From positions 1 to 35,603 of the forward strand of contig JASHQY010000051.1 of NCBI GenBank assembly GCA_030038885.1: DNA of 35,603 nucleotides, read 5' to 3'. This document shows positions 23,161 to 30,505 of this stretch, piece by piece. Source of the DNA: Thermoplasmata archaeon (GTDB taxonomy: Archaea; Thermoplasmatota; Thermoplasmata; Lutacidiplasmatales; UBA184). The number at the start of each line of letters is the position of its first letter. Position 1 is the first letter of the stretch. The position numbers and the translations under genes were made by a program. The notes under the pieces were generated by a model. It was not told the DNA's origin. It saw only the letters and a program-made list of their open reading frames with translations, and ran no database searches.

Positions 23161-24290
23161 GCCTTCCCTCCCGCGGCCGCGATCGCGGCCTGGGCCGACT
23201 CCCGCAGGGTCGGGATCGATACGATCCCGGCGGCACGCAGGATCTCGATCCCCTCCTTCTCGTTGTTCCCCCGGATCCGCGCGACCAGCGGGAACCGCTC
23301 GCGCTCCGGCACTTCCTTCATCGCCTCGACGAGCCCCTTCGCGACCGTGTCGCACCGGGTGACCCCGCCGAAGATGTTCAGGAAGACCGCGGTCGGCTTC
23401 GCGCGCGCCATCAGAAGGAACGCCTCGGTGACCTTCTTCGGATCGTCGGTCCCGCCGAGGTCGAGGAAGACCCCCGGGTTCCCTCCGAACTCCTTCAGGA
23501 CGTCGAGCGTCGCCATCGTGAGCCCGGCACCGTTCGCGATGACCCCGATGTTGCCGTCCAGCTGGACGAACGCGATCCCCTTCTCCCGGGCGACCTCCTC
23601 GAGCGGGGTGCGGTCGTCGTGGATCTCGTCGTACTCGGGATGGCGGAACGACGCGTCGTCCTCGATGATCACCTTCGCATCGAGCGCGACGAGGCCGTCG
23701 CCGACGACCGCGAGCGGGTTGATCTCCACGAGCTCGGCGTCCTCGCGGACGAACAGCTCCCACAGCGCGACCAGGAAGGGGTCGAGCGCCCGGGCGGCCG
23801 GGCCCGCGAGGCCCAGCGCTTGGGCGATCCGGCGCTTCTCATAGCCCGCGAGGCCGGGGAACGGGTGCACCGGCACCCGCACGATCGCGGCGTCGTCGAC
23901 CGTCTCGATCTCCATCCCGCCCTGGGCGCTCGCGATCAGGATCGGCACCCGCAGGGTCCGGTCGAGCGTGACCGAGAGGTACAGCTCCCGCGCGATCGGG
24001 AGCTTCTGCTCCAGCAGGAGCTCCTTGACCTTCTCGCCCTTGAACTCGAGCCCGAGGATCGCGGCCGCGGCGGCCCGCGCTTCCTCGGGAGTGTTCGCGA
24101 ACTTGACGGCCCCGCCCTTGCCGCGGCCGCCCGCGAGCACCTGCGCCTTCACCACGCAGGGCAGCGGCACGGTGCCGTCGCGGGTCAGCGCCGCGGCCTC
24201 GTCCGCGGTCCGCGCGACATGGCCCTTCGGCAGCGGCACGCCGTACTTTCGGAACAATTGCTTGCCCCGCCACTCGGCCAGCTTGACCAT
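23157..24290 (-). CDS. sucC: Succinyl-CoA synthetase subunit beta
   Basis: 377 residues. The ATP-grasp subunit binds nucleotide and Mg. Family signatures: the N-terminal EWRGKQLFRKYGVPLPKG, KAQVLAGGRGKGGAVKF with the nucleotide-binding Gly-rich loop, LVEINPLAVV for metal binding, and GAGLTMATLDVL followed by NPGVFLDLGG and FLNIFGGVTRCD. The ATG at 24290 follows GAGAGGT, and a TTAATA box lies about 35-40 nt upstream, so this transcript has a short leader. It is the first gene of sucC-sucD-zinc protein. Confidence 0.97.
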   Translation of the reverse strand: MVKLAEWRGKQLFRKYGVPLPKGHVARTADEAAALTRDGTVPLPCVVKAQVLAGGRGKGGAVKFANTPEEARAAAAAILGLEFKGEKVKELLLEQKLPIARELYLSVTLDRTLRVPILIASAQGGMEIETVDDAAIVRVPVHPFPGLAGYEKRRIAQALGLAGPAARALDPFLVALWELFVREDAELVEINPLAVVGDGLVALDAKVIIEDDASFRHPEYDEIHDDRTPLEEVAREKGIAFVQLDGNIGVIANGAGLTMATLDVLKEFGGNPGVFLDLGGTDDPKKVTEAFLLMARAKPTAVFLNIFGGVTRCDTVAKGLVEAMKEVPERERFPLVARIRGNNEKEGIEILRAAGIVSIPTLRESAQAAIAAAGGKA

Positions 24291-24324
24291 CGTGAACCTC
24301 TCTCGCGCGGCGAGGCAGGCCCTG

Positions 24325-24330
24325 TATTAA
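24325..24330 (-). promoter_or_regulatory. TATA-like box for sucCD
   Basis: TTAATA on the minus strand, 35 nt before the sucC ATG, predicting a leader of about 10 nt that includes the GAGAGGT ribosome binding sequence. Confidence 0.5.
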
Positions 24331-24362
24331 GGCCGACGGGCGCGGCCGGGACTCCGGCCGTC

Positions 24363-25142
24363 TCAGGCCCGCTTGCGCCGGCGCGGCGTGGTCGGCGCTT
24401 CCGCGAGGCCGACCTCGAGCAGCAGCTGGAGCAGATGCTCGTGCTTGTGCTCGTCCGACTCCATGCTGTCCCACAGGATCCGCATCATCCCGCCGAGCTC
24501 GGGCCCCAGATCGATCTCGCTCGTGGCCTCGGCCTCGTGCTCGCGCCGGATGAGATGCTCGACGTCGGCCCGCGTGATGCCGGTCGGCTGGCTGGTCGCT
24601 ACGCCCCGGTCGAGATAGGCCGCCAGCGAGGCGACGATCTCCGCGTGGCGAAGGCTGTCGGAGGCGATCTGCCGGAAGAGCGCCCGCGTCAGCTCGTCCC
24701 GGGAGCGTTGCGCGAGCCGCATGCATTCGGCGACCGCGGCCTGCTCCCCCGCAATCCGGTTCCGAAGCCATCCGGGGACCTTGCGCTGCAGGTCCGGCTT
24801 CAGGGTGTCCTTCTCGCGCGCCCGCGGCGGCGCGGGATGGCCGCCGACGGACTCGCTGAGCTGGAGGGCCGCCTCGAGCAGGATCTTCGGTCCGGCGGCG
24901 CCCGCCATCAGTTCCTGCGCGGTCCGCCGGGCGATCCGATGCGCCTCCTCGTGGCCCAGGTACTCGGACAGCGTCGGTCCGAGGCGCTTCCCCGAGAGGT
25001 ACTGGGACACCGACGACGGGACGATCCCGAGCAGGACCGCCGCCCGCCGTTCGGGCAGGCCGAACCGCTCGACCAGCTCCTGCGCCACGAGCGCCTGGAT
25101 CACCTGGACGGAGGCGATCGGAGACGGGGCCGTATGGTGCAT
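24363..25142 (-). CDS. HTH transcriptional regulator fused to a ferritin-like helical domain
   Basis: 259 residues. Residues 10-55 are an XRE-like helix-turn-helix of the kind in archaeal COG2522-type regulators (ERRAAVLLGIVPSSVSQYLSGKR). From about residue 120 the protein becomes all-helical with a spaced pattern of acidic and His residues: Glu133, Asp162/His166/Glu168, Glu201/Glu203, and Glu231/His234 in DEHKHEH. This resembles the ExxH pairs of ferritin-like di-iron bundles, although the second helix has D-x3-H, not ExxH. I infer a metal- or redox-sensing regulator. A TATCTA-type box (25166-25172) lies 24 nt upstream of the ATG. The neighbouring metal transporter could be its target. Confidence 0.75.
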   Translation of the reverse strand: MHHTAPSPIASVQVIQALVAQELVERFGLPERRAAVLLGIVPSSVSQYLSGKRLGPTLSEYLGHEEAHRIARRTAQELMAGAAGPKILLEAALQLSESVGGHPAPPRAREKDTLKPDLQRKVPGWLRNRIAGEQAAVAECMRLAQRSRDELTRALFRQIASDSLRHAEIVASLAAYLDRGVATSQPTGITRADVEHLIRREHEAEATSEIDLGPELGGMMRILWDSMESDEHKHEHLLQLLLEVGLAEAPTTPRRRKRA

Positions 25143-25250
25143 CGCGCGGTCACGAGCACCGTCGGGTAGATAGCCCCTCGCGGAACCGAGCGTCGTCCCG
25201 ACCCGCCGCGGCTCCGGGACCCGACCCGCGGGTCGCGCGCGGTCCCACGC

Positions 25251-26054
25251 TCAGACCGCGTTGACCGCGAACCCCAGCACGAAGCCGAGCATCACGCCGA
25301 TGTACACGAGCTTGTTGCGCGCGATCGAGAGCTCGCGGCTCTCGAGGGGCCGGAACGCGACGCGCAGCATCGGAAGGATCACGTAGGCGATCGCGCCGAT
25401 CGCGAGCGCGTCGAAGATGACCAGGAACATGTCGTTGGTCCAGTAGTACCCGATCGCCCCGCCGATCAGGGTCGGCAGCCCCCCGATCAAGAAGAGCCCG
25501 ACCATCATCGAGAGCCGGCGGTTGCTGTTATTCCCGAGGAACGGCGAGGCGATCGGGAATCCCTCCGTGACGTTCTGCAGGAAGAAGCCGATGAACACCA
25601 CCGCGAGGATCCCGAGCGCGCCGAGGGTCCAGTTGACACCGAAGACCAGCCCCTCCGTGAGATTCTGAAGGCCGATCCCGAGCGCGATGATCAGCGCGGT
25701 AGTTCGAGGGCCGGAGTCCGGCCGCACCGGTGCGGTCCCCCCCGCGGGAGCGCTCGTGGGAGCGGGCGCCCGCGACAGGTTGTCCACGATATAGAGCGCG
25801 ACGAACGCAACGACGAACGCCACCCCGAACGCGACGGAGTAGTCAAGATCCGCCACGTACCCGTTCGGATAGAGGATCGGGGCGACGTCCGAGAAGATGT
25901 CGGCCAGGAGGAAGACCAGGATCCCGATCGCGGCCGCGTTGAGGCCGGTCGCCCACCGTCCCTGGGCGCGCTTGCTGTAGACGATCGGCAGCGAAAGGAA
26001 GATCGAAAGGCCCATCGCGGCCGTGAACGCCATGAAGATCCAGAAGTCGCTCAT
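25251..26054 (-). CDS. ZIP-family metal transporter-like membrane protein
   Basis: 267 residues with about eight hydrophobic helices and a hydrophilic, Ala/Pro-rich loop near residues 94-117 where ZIP proteins have their variable loop. The two metal-site helices appear as QNLTEG (130-135) and QNVTEGFPI (160-168). In classical ZIP proteins the first residue of helix 4 is His (HNxxEG); here both repeats have Gln-Asn-x-Thr-Glu-Gly, so specificity may differ. ZIP proteins move Zn, Fe or Mn into the cytoplasm. The start is ATG 26054, about 34 nt from an ATATAA box, with AT-rich repeats farther upstream. Confidence 0.82.
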   Translation of the reverse strand: MSDFWIFMAFTAAMGLSIFLSLPIVYSKRAQGRWATGLNAAAIGILVFLLADIFSDVAPILYPNGYVADLDYSVAFGVAFVVAFVALYIVDNLSRAPAPTSAPAGGTAPVRPDSGPRTTALIIALGIGLQNLTEGLVFGVNWTLGALGILAVVFIGFFLQNVTEGFPIASPFLGNNSNRRLSMMVGLFLIGGLPTLIGGAIGYYWTNDMFLVIFDALAIGAIAYVILPMLRVAFRPLESRELSIARNKLVYIGVMLGFVLGFAVNAV

Positions 26055-26087
26055 TCGCCGCCTTCGCCATCCCACGTCAGCGGTCCG

Positions 26088-26093
26088 ATATAA
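26088..26093 (-). promoter_or_regulatory. TATA box of the ZIP-like transporter gene
   Basis: TTATAT on the minus strand, 34 nt before the ATG at 26054. It gives a leader of roughly 8-10 nt. The repeats at 26105-26138 lie just upstream of it. Confidence 0.55.
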
Positions 26094-26104
26094 GCGCTTT
26101 GTCT

Positions 26105-26138
26105 GTGAACTCACTACATATGGTATTCACTATGTGAA
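26105..26138 (-). promoter_or_regulatory. AT-rich operator-like repeats upstream of the transporter promoter
   Basis: Two inverted repeats lie side by side: GTGA-AC-TCAC (26105-26114) and TTCAC-TAT-GTGAA (26126-26138). Read on the minus strand, the element TAGTGAAT/TAGTGAGT also occurs twice in direct orientation, 16 nt apart. The block is strikingly AT-rich for this genome. Its position, about 12 nt upstream of the TATA box, suggests a regulator site acting on the transporter gene; which regulator is unknown, but the adjacent HTH protein is the obvious candidate. Confidence 0.5.
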
Positions 26139-26431
26139 GGCCCGACACACCCGGGCCCACGAGATCGCTCGAATGGTGGGAAGGACCGACCTCTCGGGCT
26201 CGCGAAGGCGAGCCCGTGCAACGGCCCGATCGCGAGCGAGTTCGTTCGCCTCACGGATCCCGCTGAACCCCCAGGACAGCATCCCGATCGCCGGTGCCCG
26301 CGCTTGGTGCGAGTCCCTGGGTCGCGACCCGCCGGCGGGGCGTGCATCCGAGCCGCTCCGCGGAGCTGAGACCTTACCACGACGCGTCGTATCGGAGAAG
26401 CGGAGCCCTGCGCGCCGAGCGCGACGCCCCG
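26139..26431. other. Intergenic region with a perfect 9-bp hairpin, no gene seen
   Basis: About 290 bases between the transporter regulatory region and the 3' end of coaBC. No frame has recognisable content. The one clear structure is at 26195-26216: a 9-bp perfect stem closed by GAAG (CTTC on the other strand). It lies more than 200 nt beyond the coaBC stop, and no T-run follows, so it is not a typical archaeal terminator. Confidence 0.45.
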
Positions 26432-27739
26432 CTACCGCCGTCGTCGAAGCGAGCTTCGGCGTGGCCTCGGCCGGTGGCGGCGTGCCGAGTCAGCGTCCGT
26501 CGCCGGAGAGCCGAGCGGCAGTTCCTCCCCCAGCTCGTCGAGCAGACGGGCCGCGAACTCCGCCTTGGGAGCGCGGATCCAGTGCGGCGCGCTGTGGGGG
26601 GGGAGCACGAGCGCGTCGGTGGACGGGGCGCCCATCGTCCGCGCGTCGTTCGCGACGATCCAGTCGGCGTGGCTCTCCTCCCGCAGCCGACGCCCCTCCT
26701 CCTCCAGCCGCTCGGCGTCCTCCCCCGCGAGGAGCTTGAACGCGACCAGCCGGGTCGGGGACGGAGCGAGGCGGCGCAGCACCGGAAGCACCTTCGGGGC
26801 CCGGTGGAGCGTGAGCGAGATCGGACCCTCGCCGCGGGAGGGGATCTTGCCCGGCTGCGCGTCGATCGTGAAGTCGGAGAGCGCAGCCGGGACAAGGACC
26901 GCCGCCGCTCGGGCGAGGCGGCCCTTCTCGCGATTCGCCAGCGCGATCAGGTCCCGGACGCCCCGCCACGGAGTCGGACTCAGGAACGGAGGCACAGGAA
27001 CCTGCAGCGCTCCCGCCCAGAGTTCGACCTCCGCCCCCCGGTAGAACGCCTGCGTCGCGAGCGCGACGGCGGTGGCGCCCGAGCTCTCGTTCGTGAGCGC
27101 CCGCACGGAGTCGACCGATTCGCGGGCGGCTCCCCCGATCACGACGACCCGACGGTCTCTCCAGGGACCGGGCGCGAGGCGGTGGAGCACCGCGGCGGCA
27201 ACCTCCTCCGGAGTGGCGATCTTCTCCTCCCCCTCCGCCGAGACGCCCGAGATCACGCCGACCCCCCACGAGCGCAGCCGCTCGAGGCTCTCCCGCACCG
27301 CCGGGTTCTGCCCCATGTGCGTGTGCATCGCCGGGGCGATCAGCAGGGGAACGTGACCCCCCAGGGCGACCGAGGCGAACGACGTCACCGGTGTGTCGTC
27401 GATCCCGTGGGCGATCTTCGAGATCGTGTTCGCCGTCGCCGGAGCGACGAGGTACAGGTCCGCCTGCCCCTCGCCCGGCCCCAGCAACGTGACGTGCTCC
27501 ACGTTGCCCGTCAGCTGGAGGACCGGCGGGTGGCCGGTCGCGAACTCGAGGGCTTCGGCGCTGACGATCCGTGTCGCTTCCGAGCTCATCACGGCCCGGA
27601 CGTCGGCACCGTGACGGATCAGCTCCCGAATGATCTTCGGAACCTCCACGGCGGCGATCGAGCCGGAGACGCCGACGAGGATGTGGCGCCCGGCCAAGAG
27701 CTGGGTCGTCCGCCCGCGGATCACGTGGCTCGGATGCAT
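26432..27739 (-). CDS. coaBC: Bifunctional phosphopantothenoylcysteine decarboxylase / phosphopantothenate-cysteine ligase
   Basis: 435 residues in two domains. CoaC (about 15-190) is the FMN decarboxylase: the flavin site VGVSGSIAA (22-30), active-site His82 in GNVEHVTL, PATANTISKIAHG and PAMHTHM (136-142). The loop SAEGEEKIA lacks the Cys of bacterial CoaC, as in other archaeal versions. CoaB (about 195-410) has IGGAARESVDSVRALTNESSG, where bacterial proteins have GGTxExID, and a later KIPS. Together they make phosphopantetheine for coenzyme A. A basic Arg-rich tail of about 20 residues follows. The ATG sits behind GGGGAG. Confidence 0.93.
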   Translation of the reverse strand: MHPSHVIRGRTTQLLAGRHILVGVSGSIAAVEVPKIIRELIRHGADVRAVMSSEATRIVSAEALEFATGHPPVLQLTGNVEHVTLLGPGEGQADLYLVAPATANTISKIAHGIDDTPVTSFASVALGGHVPLLIAPAMHTHMGQNPAVRESLERLRSWGVGVISGVSAEGEEKIATPEEVAAAVLHRLAPGPWRDRRVVVIGGAARESVDSVRALTNESSGATAVALATQAFYRGAEVELWAGALQVPVPPFLSPTPWRGVRDLIALANREKGRLARAAAVLVPAALSDFTIDAQPGKIPSRGEGPISLTLHRAPKVLPVLRRLAPSPTRLVAFKLLAGEDAERLEEEGRRLREESHADWIVANDARTMGAPSTDALVLPPHSAPHWIRAPKAEFAARLLDELGEELPLGSPATDADSARRHRPRPRRSSLRRRR

Positions 27740-27810
27740 GCGCTCCCCTCGCGGTATCGATTCCTCTAGGACGTGCTCGGGGTATTAGGGGACCGCGGGG
27801 CGCTCCTCGA

Positions 27811-27816
27811 CTTAAA
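27811..27816 (+). promoter_or_regulatory. TATA-like box for the HAD gene
   Basis: CTTAAA ends 24 nt before the ATG at 27841. It supports a leaderless start there rather than at the upstream in-frame GTG (27817), which overlaps the box region. Confidence 0.5.
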
Positions 27817-27840
27817 GTGTCCTGGCCTCTCGCCCCACCG

Positions 27841-28719
27841 ATGTCCCGGTCCCGCTCCCAAGGAGGCCAAGCGGAGCACTCACCGGCGGCCGCGGAAGAC
27901 GCGCCGTTGGAAGGCTTGGAGCTCCCGATGGTGTCGTCGACCAGCCAGTTCGCCGAGGTCGGCCGCGGCGTCGGCCGACCGAAGACCCCGGTCGCCCCCA
28001 CCCAGGTCGAACGCGGGGTCGTGGTCTTCGACCTCGACGGAACGATCCTGGACGACCTCGGCCTCATCAGCGCGGTCGCCGCGGACGTGATGTTCCAGGC
28101 GTTCGGCACCCCCGAGGACGAGGGCCGGATCCACTACCTGGCGACCACGGGAATGCCGTTCGAGGCCCAGCTCGCGCAGCTGTACCCCACGGCTCCCCCG
28201 GCCCTGCGGGCCGCGACCGCCCGCACGTTCCACCAGCGGAAGGTCACGGAGGCCTACTCCAAGGCGAAGCCGTTCCCGGAGGTGCCGAAGCTCCTGAAGC
28301 GCCTCGGTTCGCACCGTTGGACGCTCGTGGTCTCCACCGGCTCGGAGACCGAGATGGCGGAGCTGCTGCTCGAGCGGGAGGGCCTGCGCTACTGGTTCGA
28401 GGAGGTTCTGGGCTCGGCCGAGGGGACCAAGCGGGAGCACTTGGCCGAGTACCGGCGTCGATACCCTGGAGTCCCGATGTTCCTGGTCGGCGATTCGCGC
28501 TTCGACATGGAGGCCGCCCAGTCGGTACCGGGCGTCGCGCCGCTCGGGCGCGCCTCGGCCCTTCCCGGGTGGGGCCTCACCCCCCTCGACCTTCAAAAGT
28601 GGGGCGCCCGTTGGGCGGATTACACGCTCGCCGCTCTACCCGAGGTGCTCTCCAAACTAGAACGCCCGACCTCGCCGTCCAAGGAAGTCGGCTCGCGCAA
28701 GGGGCGCCCAAAGAGGTAG
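27841..28719 (+). CDS. HAD-superfamily hydrolase (phosphoglycolate phosphatase-like)
   Basis: 292 residues. All HAD motifs are present: nucleophile Asp64 and Asp66 in FDLDGTI, motif II Ser/Thr in VVSTGSE, the Lys of EGTKREH and the metal-binding pair in VGDSRFDMEAA. A cap domain of about 80 residues follows motif I. The N-terminal 57 residues are polar, low-complexity and not part of the fold. Substrate is unknown, since HAD specificity is not readable from motifs. It diverges from coaBC, and its stop lies 1 nt from the 3' end of the convergent tRNA-His gene. Confidence 0.88.
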   Translation: MSRSRSQGGQAEHSPAAAEDAPLEGLELPMVSSTSQFAEVGRGVGRPKTPVAPTQVERGVVVFDLDGTILDDLGLISAVAADVMFQAFGTPEDEGRIHYLATTGMPFEAQLAQLYPTAPPALRAATARTFHQRKVTEAYSKAKPFPEVPKLLKRLGSHRWTLVVSTGSETEMAELLLEREGLRYWFEEVLGSAEGTKREHLAEYRRRYPGVPMFLVGDSRFDMEAAQSVPGVAPLGRASALPGWGLTPLDLQKWGARWADYTLAALPEVLSKLERPTSPSKEVGSRKGRPKR

Positions 28720-28720
28720 G

Positions 28721-28828
28721 GGCCGGGACCGAGAGTCTCAGGGCACGGGGGAGAGCCCCGCGCCGCTTTGAACCCGGGTCGAGGGATCCACAGTCCCCCA
28801 GGATAGGCCAAGCTACCCCATCCCGGCC
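28721..28828 (-). tRNA. tRNA-His (anticodon GTG) interrupted by an intron in the T-loop
   Basis: A full cloverleaf forms once a 32-nt insert is removed. The acceptor stem GCCGGGA pairs with TCCCGGC (28722-28728), and the His identity pair G-1 (28828) with C73 (28721) is encoded. The anticodon loop is CTGTGGA, anticodon GTG, closed by GGGGA/TCCCT. The D-arm is GGGT...ATCC. The T-stem CCGGG pairs with CTCGG (one G-U). The T-loop runs TTCAAA, then 32 extra bases, then T; joined it reads TTCAAAT, a standard T-loop. CCA is not encoded. A CTTTTC-type pyrimidine box lies about 25-32 nt upstream (28853-28860). Homologues in methanogens have nearly the same mature sequence. Confidence 0.88.
28735..28766 (-). 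other. Non-canonical tRNA intron at position 59/60 with bulge-helix-bulge
   Basis: The 32-nt intron splits the T-loop of tRNA-His between A59 (28767) and T60 (28734). A four-base-pair central helix forms between TTCA of the 5' exon and TGAG near the intron's 3' end. It is flanked by three-base bulges AAG and ACT, with the predicted cuts (AA/G and AC/T) exactly at the exon borders. The intron body is a 9-bp stem (GGCGCGGGG with CCCCGTGCC, one G-U) closed by CTCTC, separated from the first bulge by a C-C mismatch. This is the substrate shape of archaeal tRNA-splicing endonuclease. Confidence 0.82.
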
Positions 28829-29058
28829 ACGAGGCACACAGGAGGGGGCGGGGAGAAAAGGTTTGGCTCGCTTTTTCCGCCTCGCGAGCGCGAATTCCCA
28901 TCTTCCAATGGGGATACCGCCGGCACCCAGTCCACAGCATCAACCGGGACAAGTGTCGTGAGAACCGACGACGCGCATGAGGGTCCCCTTGGATGCTCTC
29001 GCAAACATGCCTGCCGTGGCAAACCCATTCGTGCCGCCATGCCTCTGGAAGTGGACCC

Positions 29059-29065
29059 TTTTATA
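29059..29065 (+). promoter_or_regulatory. TATA box for the secreted-protein gene
   Basis: TTTTATA (within TTTTATACTA), starting 26 nt before the ATG at 29085. One of the strongest TATA matches in the window, consistent with a leaderless transcript. The rest of 28829-29058, between the tRNA and this promoter, shows no gene. Confidence 0.6.
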
Positions 29066-29084
29066 CTAGAACCATGGTGTATAC

Positions 29085-29681
29085 ATGCGCATCGAACCCC
29101 TCGGTGCTGAGGTTGGAATGGGAACAAAGCTTCGACGGAGGAGCGTCTATCTGGCAACGGGAGTGGCCATCCTCGCAATGGTCGCGGGGTTCGCGATGGC
29201 GACAGGCGCATTCTTGCCGTTTGGGACTACCACGGTCAACGGGAATCAGGGTGCGATATCTACGGGCGACACCATCTACAGTCCGGGCATCTCGGGAAGC
29301 CTACTCACGGTCGGTACTCCGACGGACTGCGGGCAAACCGGAGACTCACCGGGTGTTCTTTCGGCGGAAGTCGCCACCGCATGGGTAGCGGGCGGGTCGT
29401 CTGGAACGTGTGGCGGGGGCCTCGACTACGCACTCCTGCTGAATTTTACCAGCACATCGACGCTCAGCACCGGAACGTTCGTAGACTCGTTCACGATTTC
29501 GTCGGAGTTCGGTGGCGCGACGTCGTTCACAACGGAAGTCGTTTCCATCAAGTGTATCATTCCGACTGGTGTCTCGGACGTGGGGAGTTGCCAAGCAGAC
29601 ATTTACATCGATTCGGGCACTCCGACCACTGCAGCGCAACCGTCGGTCGGGCCGATCGACGTGTCGGTCACCGGAGCATAG
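29085..29681 (+). CDS. Secreted or membrane-anchored protein of unknown function
   Basis: 198 residues. A basic stretch (KLRRR, 15-19) is followed by a hydrophobic helix at about 21-44, forming a signal peptide or anchor. The mature part is rich in Thr, Ser and Gly with alternating hydrophobic residues, typical of an extracellular beta-sandwich, and has four cysteines (82, 109, 157, 169) that could form two disulfides. Codon use is visibly less GC-rich than in the metabolic genes. An internal ATG at 29118 (MGTKLRRR) would trim 11 residues, but the TATA spacing favours 29085. I recognise no family; pilin- or camelysin-like surface proteins are possible relatives by architecture only. Confidence 0.75.
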   Translation: MRIEPLGAEVGMGTKLRRRSVYLATGVAILAMVAGFAMATGAFLPFGTTTVNGNQGAISTGDTIYSPGISGSLLTVGTPTDCGQTGDSPGVLSAEVATAWVAGGSSGTCGGGLDYALLLNFTSTSTLSTGTFVDSFTISSEFGGATSFTTEVVSIKCIIPTGVSDVGSCQADIYIDSGTPTTAAQPSVGPIDVSVTGA

Positions 29682-29846
29682 ACGCCGACAAGGTAGTGCC
29701 CCAAAACCCCTTCCCCGATTCCGGTTTGGTCTCGGAGGTTTCGGGATTGCGACAGGACTGAGCGAGCGACCACATTTCGCCAAAGTTCCCCGAACCGCAG
29801 AAGGCAACTAAAGACTCGCAAATCACCGGTCGGCTGGTGGGGCAAA

Positions 29847-29877
29847 GGTTCTATTCCTGTTGAGAGGCTCTATTCCT
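29847..29877 (+). repeat. Short direct repeat upstream of the two-helix membrane protein gene
   Basis: GGTTCTATTCCT (29847-29858) and GGCTCTATTCCT (29866-29877), one mismatch, 19 nt apart. The second copy's TATTCC lies 27 nt before the ATG at 29903, where a TATA-like box is expected, so the repeat may be a duplicated promoter element or a regulator site. The rest of 29682-29902 holds nothing I can assign. Confidence 0.4.
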
Positions 29878-29902
29878 CGGAGTTGGGCGCGACTTACGTT
29901 CC

Positions 29903-30481
29903 ATGGAGAACGCGGTCACTACCACCAGTGACTCGGATCCTTCGCTTCGCGGGACATTACCGCTCCTGGTCCTGACCGCATTGCTTTTCTCCGGTGCGGC
30001 TGTCCTCCGTTGGCAGTCACCTCGGCTAGGTCCGGACAACTTCCCGCTGTGGGGGCTTCTCCTCACGCTTGGGTCCGTGGGGGCTATCGGTTCGATCGTT
30101 TCGCTGTTCTTTGCGGCTGAGGATCGGCGAGACCTGGAGGCCACGGTGGGCCGCCCGGCCGCGGGGCCGCTCGATCCGGTTCGCCCGGACCGAAGCAGTT
30201 TCGGACGACCGCCTCCCACTCCCGATTTCCGTGCGAGCCCCGGGGCCTCCGCGGCCGGCAGTCCGTCGGTCTCCAATTCCCCCGACGCCGATGAGGCCGA
30301 ACCCTGGAACGAAGATGTCCTCCCCCAAGTCCGTGTGCGAGGCCCACGCCCCGTGCTGACCACTCCCGACGACCCTGGGGAGATTGGCCGCGCCCTCGAG
30401 GAGATCGAGGAGATCCAGCGGCAGCTCGTCAGTCGCACGGCCCCCCGTGCGACCGCCGGGGACGCGCCGGCGCGCGCTTAA
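29903..30481 (+). CDS. Two-helix membrane protein with long Pro-rich cytoplasmic tail, unknown function
   Basis: 192 residues. Two hydrophobic helices lie at about 19-37 and 48-70, then a Pro/Arg/Ser-rich low-complexity stretch (about 80-150), ending in a short amphipathic helix (EIGRALEEIEEIQRQLVSR) that may be a small coiled coil. No family recognised. It has fewer GC-ending codons at its 5' end than the neighbouring enzymes. It is followed 24 nt later by another gene with its own box, so it is probably monocistronic. Confidence 0.7.
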   Translation: MENAVTTTSDSDPSLRGTLPLLVLTALLFSGAAVLRWQSPRLGPDNFPLWGLLLTLGSVGAIGSIVSLFFAAEDRRDLEATVGRPAAGPLDPVRPDRSSFGRPPPTPDFRASPGASAAGSPSVSNSPDADEAEPWNEDVLPQVRVRGPRPVLTTPDDPGEIGRALEEIEEIQRQLVSRTAPRATAGDAPARA

Positions 30482-30505
30482 GACCCTCCCGACGGTGGGC
30501 AGGCC

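Noticed and set aside
26114..26380. 88-codon minus-strand ORF upstream of the transporter
   Set aside because: It has no family motif or codon bias and runs across the operator-like repeats.
26159..26420. RNase P RNA or SRP RNA candidate in the gene-free region
   Set aside because: The GAGGAAAGUCC and ACAGAA blocks of RNase P and the GGAAG/AGCA loop pair of SRP helix 8 were not found on either strand.
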